A stretch of DNA of 64,000 nucleotides from Clostridium sp. CCUG 7971 (GTDB taxonomy: Bacteria > Bacillota > Clostridia > Peptostreptococcales > Peptostreptococcaceae). Below are positions 35,459 to 43,369 of the stretch, piece by piece. The notes beneath the pieces were generated by a model. It was not told the origin of the DNA. It was given only the letters and a program-made list of their open reading frames with translations, and did not search any database. The stretch lies in NCBI RefSeq assembly GCF_017590215.1, contig NZ_JAFFPK010000037.1, positions 22,868-86,867 of the forward strand, written 5' to 3'. The first letter of the stretch is position 1. The number at the start of each line of letters is the position of its first letter. Position numbers and translations under genes: made by a program.

Positions 35459-35878
35459 ATGAATACAGTAAAGAAGAATATTATATATTCAAGTATATTA
35501 TTAGTAGTAGGAGTTGTACTTTTAATAATATCATTAATTGGTGCATTACCGGAAGATTCTCTAGGAAGTACAGTATTTGGCATGGGATGTGGATTTACAG
35601 CAGTAGGATTAGGAAATACTGTATTAGGTTTGAAAAACTATAAAAATCATGAAAAAACTGAAGAAATTGAACTAATTGAAAACGATGAAAGAAATATATT
35701 GTTAAGAGAAAAAACTAGTGCGAAGGTTTATTTTATATTTTCTTATATTGAGTGTGGAGCAATACTTTTAGCAGCACTTTTAGGATATAAAGAAATAAGC
35801 TTAGTATTATCAGTTTTAGTTCTAGGCCAATTAATAACATGGATATTTGTAGCAAATTATTATTCTAAAAAATATTAA
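35459..35878 (+). CDS. Membrane protein coupled to XRE regulator
   Basis: 139 residues with four membrane segments (about 9-30, 38-57, 91-109 and 111-133) and a charged middle loop (KNHEKTEEIELIENDERNILLREKTSAK). The ERNILLREKTSAK motif is typical of small membrane proteins paired with YgzD-like regulators; the role is unknown. The ATG directly follows the upstream stop. Confidence 0.7.
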   Translation: MNTVKKNIIYSSILLVVGVVLLIISLIGALPEDSLGSTVFGMGCGFTAVGLGNTVLGLKNYKNHEKTEEIELIENDERNILLREKTSAKVYFIFSYIECGAILLAALLGYKEISLVLSVLVLGQLITWIFVANYYSKKY

Positions 35879-36010
35879 TATTATAAATGTCTTATTTAAA
35901 GGATACTAGCGAGTATATTATTTGAATAAACCTTAATGAAAATTAAATAAACGATAAGACAAATTTGAAGAAATAAAAGAAAATAAGCTTCGCATAATAA
36001 GATATAGAGA

Positions 36011-36044
36011 ACCGTATTACAAATAAGTGATACGGTTTTATTTT
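36011..36044 (+). terminator. Repeated terminator hairpin, copy C
   Basis: CCGTATTAC (36012-36020), loop AAATAA, GTGATACGG (36027-36035); the one changed base still gives a G-U pair. T-rich tail. Confidence 0.85.
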
Positions 36045-36053
36045 AAATTGTCG

Positions 36054-36108
36054 TTGACATAGTAAAAATTAATTGCTATGCTTATTACATACCGAACGAA
36101 AGTATGTA
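36054..36108 (+). promoter_or_regulatory. TetR gene promoter with operator
   Basis: TTGACA (36054-36059), 17 bases, TATGCT (36077-36082). Just downstream TACATAC (36086-36092) and GTATGTA (36102-36108) flank CGAACGAAA. The same sequence recurs before the downstream MFS gene at 36898-36917. Confidence 0.8.
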
Positions 36109-36121
36109 AAGGAGGATAGAA

Positions 36122-36778
36122 ATGGCAAGAAATAAAAATCCTGAGATTACTATAAACCGTATTCTAGATGCAGCAATGGACTTATTTTTAGAAAAAGGAT
36201 ATGATAACACTACTATTCAGGATATAGTAGATGCTTTGGGAGATTTAAGCAAAGGAGCTATTTATCACCACTTTAAGTCTAAAGAAGAAATAATAGAAGC
36301 TGTTATACCTAGACTTTATGATTCATCAGATAGCAAGCTTTTAGAAGTAAAAGAGTCTACATCTTACAGTGGATTAGAAAAGCTTAAACAGATATTACTT
36401 ATTTCTTTAAAAAATCCTGGTCAAGAAAAACTAGCTACTGCAGCACCTAATTTAATGAAAAATCCTAGATTTTTAACTCAACAACTTTATAATACAGTAG
36501 AAAGTATTGTACCGAACCTTGTAGAGCCTATTATTAGAGAAGGTATAAAAGATGGATCAATAGTAAGTAATAATCCAAAAGAAGTTGCAGAGGCATTCAT
36601 GATTTTAATGAATATATGGATAAATCCGGCTATATTTCATTCTACAGAAGAAGAATTTAAAAATAAGTTTATCTTCTTTAGAAAATTAATATCAGACTTA
36701 GGTATTCCTGTGTTAGATGATAGCGTTCTTGAAGTATTAGAAAGATATAGAGCTATTATTGAAAGAGAAAGAAAGTAA
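36122..36778 (+). CDS. TetR-family regulator of MFS module
   Basis: 218 residues. The N-terminal helix-turn-helix is AAMDLFLEKGYDNTTIQDIVDALGDLSKGAIYHHFKSKEEII, and the C-terminal ligand domain includes NLMKNPRFLTQQLYNTVESIVPNLV. Start behind AAAGGAGGAT. It most likely represses both its own gene and the MFS gene through the shared operator. Confidence 0.9.
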   Translation: MARNKNPEITINRILDAAMDLFLEKGYDNTTIQDIVDALGDLSKGAIYHHFKSKEEIIEAVIPRLYDSSDSKLLEVKESTSYSGLEKLKQILLISLKNPGQEKLATAAPNLMKNPRFLTQQLYNTVESIVPNLVEPIIREGIKDGSIVSNNPKEVAEAFMILMNIWINPAIFHSTEEEFKNKFIFFRKLISDLGIPVLDDSVLEVLERYRAIIERERK

Positions 36779-36863
36779 AAATATAGAACATTTTATGTGG
36801 TTTATGCATAAATTTAAAATTAGTTAGACAATATTTTTAACTAAAGAAGTTTGTATTAAAAAT

Positions 36864-36890
36864 TACTGCCCAAAGTGGCAGTTTAATTTT
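36864..36890 (+). terminator. Terminator after TetR gene
   Basis: ACTGCC (36865-36870) pairs with GGCAGT (36877-36882) before a T-rich tail. It ends the tetR transcript just before the MFS operator. Confidence 0.65.
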
Positions 36891-36897
36891 ATATTTA

Positions 36898-36917
36898 TAC
36901 ATACCGAACGAATGTAT
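36898..36917 (+). promoter_or_regulatory. Second copy of the TetR operator
   Basis: TACATACCGAACGAA is shared exactly with 36086-36100; TGTAT completes a dyad with ATACA. It is 44 bases before the MFS start codon. Confidence 0.75.
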
Positions 36918-36960
36918 TTAAAATTAAGAATTATAATATTAATATATGGAGGTTGTTCAA

Positions 36961-38235
36961 TTGAATAATAAAACAAAACTTTTTAACAAAAATTTTACTC
37001 TAATGGTAATAGGTCAAATTATTTCTATATTTGGAAATTCAATCTTAAGGTTTGCATTACCACTTTATCTTTTAGATACTACAAACTCTGCCGCTTTATT
37101 TGGTGCCGTATCTGCGTGTTCTCTAATTCCTATGATCACAGTAACTCCTTTTGGTGGGATTATTGCAGATAGAGCTAATAAAAGGAACATTATGGTAATC
37201 TTAGATTTTCTAACTGCATTATTAATCACTGTTTTTTCACTTTCTATTGGAAATTTCAATTTAGTATTTATGTTAATAGTTACATTGATGGCTTTATATG
37301 GAATACAAGGTGCTTATCAACCAGCTGTTCAAGCTAGTATTCCACTTTTAGTAGATAGAGACAATTTATTACCAGGAAATGCTGTTATAAATCAAGTTAG
37401 CTCACTTGCAGGTTTATTAGGTCCTGTAATTGGTGGTATTTTATATGGATTTTATGGATTGATGCCTATATTAATAGCGAGTATAATCTGTTTCCTTGTA
37501 TCTGCTATTATGGAAATATTTATAACAATACCTTACACAAAGCAAGAAACTACATCTAGTGCTTTTTCTATTGTAAAAGAAGATTTCCTAACTAGCTTAA
37601 GTTTTATATTTAAAGATAAGCCAGTAATTTTTAAAACTATTGGTATAATACTTTGTTTTAACTTATTCTTAAGTTCTTTGATAATGATTGGTATTCCAGT
37701 TATAATTACTCAAATATTAAATATGTCTAGTCAAGCCTATGGAGTAACTCAAGGTATGTTAGCCTTTGGTGGACTATGTGGTGGAATTATGACAGGGATC
37801 TTAGCAAATAAAATTAAGATTTATCATAGTCATATAATATTATTAGTTGCTATATTAGCTCTTATTCCAATAGGTACTGTACTTATGTTTAATGTAACTC
37901 CTATGATTTCTTATGTTGTTGTTACGGCTTGTTGTTTCTTAATAATGGCTGTATCTACTTTATTTAGTATTCAAGTATTGACTTTCATTCAAAGCGAAAC
38001 ACCTACTCATCTTACAGGAAAAGTTATTTCATTTTGTTTAGCGATGACAATGTGTGCAACACCTATTGGGCAAATTATATATGGGTATTTATTTGAGGCA
38101 CTTAAAAACGATACACATATAATTATATTCGTAACCACTTTATTTTCTGGTGTAATAGCACTTATGTCTAAAAAAATTTTTAGTAGCCTGAAAAAGGTTG
38201 AAGTTTGTGGTGAGGTCTGCAATGATAGAGAATAA
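36961..38235 (+). CDS. MFS efflux transporter, paralogue of the 22714 gene
   Basis: 424 residues with 12 membrane segments and the loop motif GGIIADRANKRNIMVILDF. Strongly similar along its length to the transporter at 22714, yet placed under TetR rather than MarR control. The true start is the TTG at 36961, 8 bases after GGAGG; the ATG at 36946 lies within the ribosome site. The small membrane protein gene overlaps its end by 14 bases. Substrate unknown. Confidence 0.87.
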   Translation: MNNKTKLFNKNFTLMVIGQIISIFGNSILRFALPLYLLDTTNSAALFGAVSACSLIPMITVTPFGGIIADRANKRNIMVILDFLTALLITVFSLSIGNFNLVFMLIVTLMALYGIQGAYQPAVQASIPLLVDRDNLLPGNAVINQVSSLAGLLGPVIGGILYGFYGLMPILIASIICFLVSAIMEIFITIPYTKQETTSSAFSIVKEDFLTSLSFIFKDKPVIFKTIGIILCFNLFLSSLIMIGIPVIITQILNMSSQAYGVTQGMLAFGGLCGGIMTGILANKIKIYHSHIILLVAILALIPIGTVLMFNVTPMISYVVVTACCFLIMAVSTLFSIQVLTFIQSETPTHLTGKVISFCLAMTMCATPIGQIIYGYLFEALKNDTHIIIFVTTLFSGVIALMSKKIFSSLKKVEVCGEVCNDRE

Positions 38236-38581
38236 ACTTATATATACATGTGCTAACTTTATAATTGGAGTACTAAATATAATGATAATAATGCCTTTAG
38301 TATTGGCTTTTGGTCTTGTAATTTTAGCATTATGTTTAGTAAATTTAGCACTTTTCATAGCCTTTATTTTAGCAGTTTTATCGATATTTATTCCTAGTAT
38401 ACCAGTAAACATACCAGCAAATATAGGAGTAAATAATATGATATTTAACCTTTTAATTGTATGTGTGGCAGCAATTATGAGTTATTATTTATATAAGCTC
38501 TTAAGCTTATATGTTCCACAGTATTTAAATTTTTTATGTATTTATATGAGAAAAAGTTTTGCATTTAAATTTAATATATAA
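38222..38581 (+). CDS. Small membrane protein overlapping MFS gene end
   Basis: 119 residues from ATG 38222 (behind GTGAGG), overlapping the last 14 bases of the MFS gene, so translationally coupled. About four membrane segments (about 10-32, 34-58, 62-78 and 80-95) and a basic C-terminus. Not recognised. Probably an accessory of the transporter module. Confidence 0.6.
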   Translation: MIENKLIYTCANFIIGVLNIMIIMPLVLAFGLVILALCLVNLALFIAFILAVLSIFIPSIPVNIPANIGVNNMIFNLLIVCVAAIMSYYLYKLLSLYVPQYLNFLCIYMRKSFAFKFNI

Positions 38582-38614
38582 ACAATAGTGTTAAGTTTAA
38601 TAGATTAGTTATGT

Positions 38615-38648
38615 AAAACCGTATCACAAATAAGTGATACGGTTTTTA
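38615..38648 (+). terminator. Repeated terminator hairpin, copy D
   Basis: CCGTATCAC (38619-38627), loop AAATAA, GTGATACGG (38634-38642), then T-run. Identical to copy A through stem and loop. Confidence 0.85.
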
Positions 38649-38748
38649 TTATTAAAAATTATGTTATTATAAGATGATGATACGGCAAATGGAATAAAGA
38701 GTAAATTTATAACAAGACATATGTAATAAAGCATTATTTGGAGGAGAT

Positions 38749-40032
38749 ATGAAAAAAAGTATATTAATGATAACTCCTGAAAACAAGGAGATTAATAGGT
38801 TTAGAAAAAGGCAGATGAACAATTTTATACAAATAACAATGCCATATCTAGCAGCATTTATTGATGAAAGCAAGTATGAAATTACATTAATAGATGAGTA
38901 TAATCAAAAAATACCTTTTGAAAAGTATTATGATTTAGTTGTAATTACAGTTAATACTGCAAATGCACCTCATTGTTATAACATTTCAAAAGTATTTAAA
39001 AGTAAAGGGAGTAAAGTTGTTTTTGGAGGACCTCATGCAACTCTTTTACCAGAGGAAGTAAAAGAACATTGTGATGTAGTAATTATAGGGGAGGCTGAAG
39101 ATAGTTGGCCAAGGTTTTTAGAAGAATTTTATTATGGAAATTATGATAGTGAATATAGATGTTTAGATACTCCCTCACTAGAGCAAATTCCAATACCAAG
39201 AAGAGATTTAATAAAAGGAAGATGGTTTACTAAAGGTGCTGTTTTTGCAACAAGAGGGTGCCCTTATAGTTGTTCTTATTGTAATCTAAAACAAATATAT
39301 GAAGACTCATTTAGGAAAAGACCAATAAATGAAGTAATAGAGGATATCAAAAGTAGTAAAAGTAAGTTTTTTGTTTTTTGGGATGATAATTTCTTTGGAG
39401 ATATTGAGTATGCAAAAGAATTATTAAAAGAACTTAGTAAATTAAATAAAAAGTGGGCAGCTCAGGTTACTTTAGAAAGATGCAAGGATGAGGAATTGTT
39501 AAAGTTAGCTAAAAAAGCTGGATGCATTTATTTCTTTGTTGGATTAGAGTCTTTTTCAAAAGAAACTCTACAGAGTGTAAATAAGGGATTAAACAATGTA
39601 GATAAATATAAAGAGTTGATAGATTCTGTTCATAAATATGGAATTTGTATACAAGCAGGAATAATATTTGGATTTGATACTGATACAAAAGACGTATTTA
39701 AAACAACTCTAGATATGTGTAATTTCCTGGGAATTGATGGAGTTACAGTTAGTATACTAACACCACTTCCTAAAACACCACTATATTATCAATTAAAAAA
39801 AGAACATAGATTATTAACTGATGATTGGTCATATTATAATGGAAAGACTAGAGTAGCATTTAAACCCAAGAATATGAGTGATGAGGAATTGTTTGATGGA
39901 TATATGTGGTTTAGAAGAAATTTCTATTCCTTAAAATCAATAATTACTAGATTAAGCAAATCAAAAGCTAATATTTTATATAACTTAATAGTTAATTTAG
40001 GGTACAAGATTTCAATAAGAAAAACAGTATAA
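38749..40032 (+). CDS. B12-binding-domain radical SAM protein
   Basis: 427 residues. The N-terminal cobalamin-binding-like domain has VVFGGPHATLLPEEVKEHCDVVIIGEAE. The radical SAM core has CX3CX2C in GCPYSCSYCNL (near residue 171) and the usual FFVFWDDNFFGD and GIIFGFDTDT segments. Such class B enzymes methylate or rearrange unactivated carbons; the substrate is unknown. Start behind GGAGGAG. It stands alone, with no biosynthetic cluster nearby. Confidence 0.87.
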   Translation: MKKSILMITPENKEINRFRKRQMNNFIQITMPYLAAFIDESKYEITLIDEYNQKIPFEKYYDLVVITVNTANAPHCYNISKVFKSKGSKVVFGGPHATLLPEEVKEHCDVVIIGEAEDSWPRFLEEFYYGNYDSEYRCLDTPSLEQIPIPRRDLIKGRWFTKGAVFATRGCPYSCSYCNLKQIYEDSFRKRPINEVIEDIKSSKSKFFVFWDDNFFGDIEYAKELLKELSKLNKKWAAQVTLERCKDEELLKLAKKAGCIYFFVGLESFSKETLQSVNKGLNNVDKYKELIDSVHKYGICIQAGIIFGFDTDTKDVFKTTLDMCNFLGIDGVTVSILTPLPKTPLYYQLKKEHRLLTDDWSYYNGKTRVAFKPKNMSDEELFDGYMWFRRNFYSLKSIITRLSKSKANILYNLIVNLGYKISIRKTV

Positions 40033-40155
40033 TTATTTAATTCATTTTTAAGGCTATATGGATAATTGTACCAATTTAAAATTTGTAATATAATTAGAAT
40101 TGATAATTATCTAACAAAATGTAACAAAACAAATGAAGAAAGAAGGAATAGTTTT

Positions 40156-41367
40156 ATGGCTCTTTGTTGTAGGGATTTATTTCAACTTAAAAATTTTTCA
40201 AAAGCAAAGCTATTAGCTGGGGAGAAGGGGTTAAACCGTGAAATATCTTGGCCTTATGTAAGAATGACAGAATCTATTTCCCAGTGGCTTTATGGGGGAG
40301 AGTTGATATTTGTTATTTATACAGATATAAAAAAGGATGATAATAGCTTTTTGTTATTGATAGAAGAATGTATTGATAAAAAGCTTTCTGGAATTGTAAT
40401 TTTAATTGATGATAAGGATATAAATAGCATACCTAAAGATGTGTTAGATAGGGCAGATGAAGAAAAATTTCCTGTATTTATAATGCCTTGGAATATTAAA
40501 TTAATCGATATTACACAAGAAATCTTATTTAAATCAGAACAAAAACATGAAGAAAAAAAGAATGCAAAGCATTTTTTTGAATCAATTATTTTTTCACAAG
40601 ACCAGTTGCATGAAGATATACATGCTCTAGCAGAATTTTATAATATAAAATTAAGACCTTTTCACTATATATGTATATTTAAAATAGAAAATATATCTAA
40701 TGTTTCCTATGATTTAGAGCAAATTAGTAAACATATAATTCATTCATTAGAAGAGGCATTAAACATAGAAAATCAAACCTTAATTCCTATGGAATATGCA
40801 AATAACTTGATGTTTTTAATATTTTCAAATGATTATAATGAAGGAAATAAGTCATTAGAAACTGTTGAAGCGGTGTTTAATCTTGTAAGTTCCAAATATT
40901 CAGAAGTTGAAATTAGCTTAAGTTTTAGTCGTATAAGAGAAACAAACTCAGAGATAAAAAAAAGTTTCAAAGAAGCTTTTAAAGCTTTGTCTATGATTGA
41001 TATATGCCATAGAGATTCAAAAATTATTAAGTATAAGGAATTGGGAATTGTTAGATGGCTAGTAGAATTGGCTGATATTAAAGAAATTCAGCAATATTGT
41101 TATGAAAACTTGGGTCCTATTTTAGAGCATGATAAAAATCATGGAATGGATTTAATTGGAACTTTAAAATGTTATTTCCAAAATAATAGACATTTATTAA
41201 AGACTTCCCAAGAGCTTTTTATTCATAGAAATACATTGATTTACAGATTGTCAACAATCAAAGATCTTTTAAAAATAGATTTAGATGATGCAATGATAGA
41301 TTTAGAACTTTTTAATAGCATATTAATTTATGAATTTATTAATCTTCAAAATAAAAAACCCCTATGA
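40156..41367 (+). CDS. PucR-family transcriptional regulator
   Basis: 403 residues. N-terminal PucR sensor domain (residues about 2-120: CCRDLFQLKNFSKAKLLAGEKGLNREISWPYVRM), a central GGDEF-like CdaR segment (about 135-290), and a C-terminal helix-turn-helix (LLKTSQELFIHRNTLIYRLSTIKDLL). PucR proteins activate purine or other nitrogen-compound catabolism. The next genes encode a transporter, a creatininase-type hydrolase and a cytosine/creatinine-type deaminase, the likely targets. ATG 40156 has AGAAGGAA before it; the frame is open upstream but without a site. It is the only intact gene of the window ending in TGA, followed at once by TAA. Confidence 0.88.
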   Translation: MALCCRDLFQLKNFSKAKLLAGEKGLNREISWPYVRMTESISQWLYGGELIFVIYTDIKKDDNSFLLLIEECIDKKLSGIVILIDDKDINSIPKDVLDRADEEKFPVFIMPWNIKLIDITQEILFKSEQKHEEKKNAKHFFESIIFSQDQLHEDIHALAEFYNIKLRPFHYICIFKIENISNVSYDLEQISKHIIHSLEEALNIENQTLIPMEYANNLMFLIFSNDYNEGNKSLETVEAVFNLVSSKYSEVEISLSFSRIRETNSEIKKSFKEAFKALSMIDICHRDSKIIKYKELGIVRWLVELADIKEIQQYCYENLGPILEHDKNHGMDLIGTLKCYFQNNRHLLKTSQELFIHRNTLIYRLSTIKDLLKIDLDDAMIDLELFNSILIYEFINLQNKKPL

Positions 41368-41386
41368 TAATACATAGGGGTTAATT
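41357..41386. terminator. Bidirectional terminator overlapping the pucR stop
   Basis: AACCCCTATG (41357-41366) and CATAGGGGTT (41373-41382) with loop ATAATA. It includes the stop codon and lies between convergent genes. Confidence 0.85.
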
Positions 41387-42304
41387 TTAAACTTCCAGTT
41401 CCTCTTTAGTTTCTGATTTTTTTTCTTTTGCAAAAGATAATATTAAGACTCCTGCAAAAATTAATATACATGCAACAATTTTTATAGGTGTTATCTTTTC
41501 ACCTAACAATAACACTCCAAATATTACACTTGTTATAGGTTCAAAAGTACTTATAACAGCTGCTTCGCTTGCTCCAATATATTTTATACCAACTTGTAAC
41601 AGTGATAGGGCAACAACTGTACATAAAAATGCAAATACTGCAGATATAATCCATGATTTAGTTGTTAGCGTAGATAAAACAAGTTCATTAGTAAAAATAC
41701 CATAGATAAACATACCTATACTTGAAGCAATTGCTACATAAAATGTTATTTTAAATGGAGATTCACCTTTTAGACCACTTTTGTCCATAAATATAATATA
41801 GAATGCATAAAATGCTCCTGAAGCAACTGCTAAAATTAATCCAAGTAACGTAGATGAATCAAAAGAAGCAGAATTTAATGATTCAATAAAGAAACATCCT
41901 ATACCACACATAGCTATAATTAATGCTATAATTTTTTGTTTGCTCAGTTTTTCATGGAAGAATAGTACACATCCAAGTGTTACAAATATAGGATAAGTGA
42001 AGTGTATAGGAGTTACTATTCCTACATCTACATGAGCAAAAGCTATATTTAGCATTAATGTTGTTATTGCATTTCCAACAAATCCTAATATTACTAAGTT
42101 TTTAAGTTGATTTTTTGTTATTTTTAAATCAATTTTCAAAAATAAAACTATTAGTAATAAAAAGGGTAAACTTAAAAAGTTTCTTAAAAAAGTTAATGTT
42201 ACAGGATTGCTTCCTCCAGCACCATATGTCATAGGTCCTAAGGTAAAGGCAAAACCAAAGGTAATAGAAGATAGCATTGTTAGAAATATTCCTTTTAATT
42301 TCAT
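41387..42304 (-). CDS. EamA/DMT-superfamily transporter
   Basis: 305 residues, ten membrane segments in two EamA halves (conserved ending of half 2: SEAAVISTFEPITSVIFGVLLLGEKITPIKIVACILIFAGV). Members export or import metabolites such as amino acids or purines. It is downstream of and co-directed with the creatininase-family gene (28 bases apart), so it probably moves the substrate or product of that pathway. Confidence 0.85.
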   Translation of the reverse strand: MKLKGIFLTMLSSITFGFAFTLGPMTYGAGGSNPVTLTFLRNFLSLPFLLLIVLFLKIDLKITKNQLKNLVILGFVGNAITTLMLNIAFAHVDVGIVTPIHFTYPIFVTLGCVLFFHEKLSKQKIIALIIAMCGIGCFFIESLNSASFDSSTLLGLILAVASGAFYAFYIIFMDKSGLKGESPFKITFYVAIASSIGMFIYGIFTNELVLSTLTTKSWIISAVFAFLCTVVALSLLQVGIKYIGASEAAVISTFEPITSVIFGVLLLGEKITPIKIVACILIFAGVLILSFAKEKKSETKEELEV

Positions 42305-42332
42305 AAATTTACCTACTTCTTTCTATAAAGAT

Positions 42333-43088
42333 TTATTTGAATGCTTCTTCAACTATTTTTAATATATTTGGAATGACATCATCTACAATTATTTTTCCTC
42401 TTGCAGCTGAAGATGATTTAGCTGATGCAAGTATTCCAGTTTCAGGAACGATATCTTTTTCTATAGGATATCTAAAGTAAGTTGCTGGACTAGCATTTTC
42501 TGTATCTAATATTTTATCTTCTCTAACAAGTTCTGGTGCAAAATACATCATTAAAGATGTTTCTGTAACAGCAGCATGTTCTAGAGCCCATCCTGGGAAT
42601 GGTACTTCATCAAAAACTTTATCAATTACATCAGGTGACATTGGATCCCACCAGTTAGTAAGAAGAAGTTTTACTTTGTCTCCATATTTTGCAGAACATA
42701 AATCCATAGCTTCTACTATAAATGCTTCATTTTCAAAGTGAGCACTTAAAATAAATATTTTTGTAAATCCATCACGAACAAATTCATCAATTATATCCAT
42801 TACTAAAGCTTGTAATGTAGCTCCATTTAAGTCAATAGTTCCTGGGAATAATGGACCACCACCGCTTAATGGTTTTGATTTATAACCATAAGAAAGAGTT
42901 GGAGCAACTACACCATTAATTTTTTCAGCTATACGATAAGCAAATTCTTCTGCTAATACAGCATCTACACAAGTAGGTAGATGAGGTCCATGTTGCTCTG
43001 TAGCACCTATTGGTAATATAATTACATCATCTTTTTTCTTAGCAAATTCTTGCCATGTCATGTTTCTCATTTTAACATTTTCGTACAT
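42333..43088 (-). CDS. Creatininase-family amidohydrolase
   Basis: 251 residues. Metal-binding motifs of the creatininase family are present: LPIGATEQHGPHLPTCVDAV (Glu, His, Asp) and ILSAHFENEAF. The family includes creatinine amidohydrolase and other cyclic-amide hydrolases. The ATG at 43088 has GGGGGA before it; the longer frame to 43157 does not. Divergent from a cytosine/creatinine deaminase-type gene, which supports a role in cyclic nitrogen compound breakdown. Exact substrate not provable here. Confidence 0.85.
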   Translation of the reverse strand: MYENVKMRNMTWQEFAKKKDDVIILPIGATEQHGPHLPTCVDAVLAEEFAYRIAEKINGVVAPTLSYGYKSKPLSGGGPLFPGTIDLNGATLQALVMDIIDEFVRDGFTKIFILSAHFENEAFIVEAMDLCSAKYGDKVKLLLTNWWDPMSPDVIDKVFDEVPFPGWALEHAAVTETSLMMYFAPELVREDKILDTENASPATYFRYPIEKDIVPETGILASAKSSSAARGKIIVDDVIPNILKIVEEAFK

Positions 43089-43369
43089 AATAACGTCCCC
43101 CTTTTTAATTAAAAAATTTCTTCTAAGTATTTTATACAATGAGCTTTCAACTTTCAAGAAGTGTCATCGCACTAATTAGTATATACTTATAAAATTTTAT
43201 ATACAATGTGCAAAAAATACAAATAAATCTCCTAAAATATGTTCTTTATGTGCACAGTCATATTAAAATTTTATTGTATGGTTAGTACAATGACTAGTGT
43301 ATATTTTCATGTTAGACTTTGAATGTCGCTAATAAAATAGCTAAAAATAATAGAAGGGGGATTATTAAA
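43089..43369. promoter_or_regulatory. Divergent control region of the catabolic genes
   Basis: ACTAATTAGT at 43171-43180 is a perfect palindrome. ATGTGCA occurs at 43206 and 43248, exactly 42 bp (four helical turns) apart. Either could be the PucR site. No clear -35/-10 pair stands out. Confidence 0.4.

Noticed and set aside
25293..38648. The fourfold hairpin as a classical MITE
   Set aside because: No long terminal inverted repeats or target duplications are visible; only the terminator stem is conserved, so I call it a repeated terminator of unknown origin.
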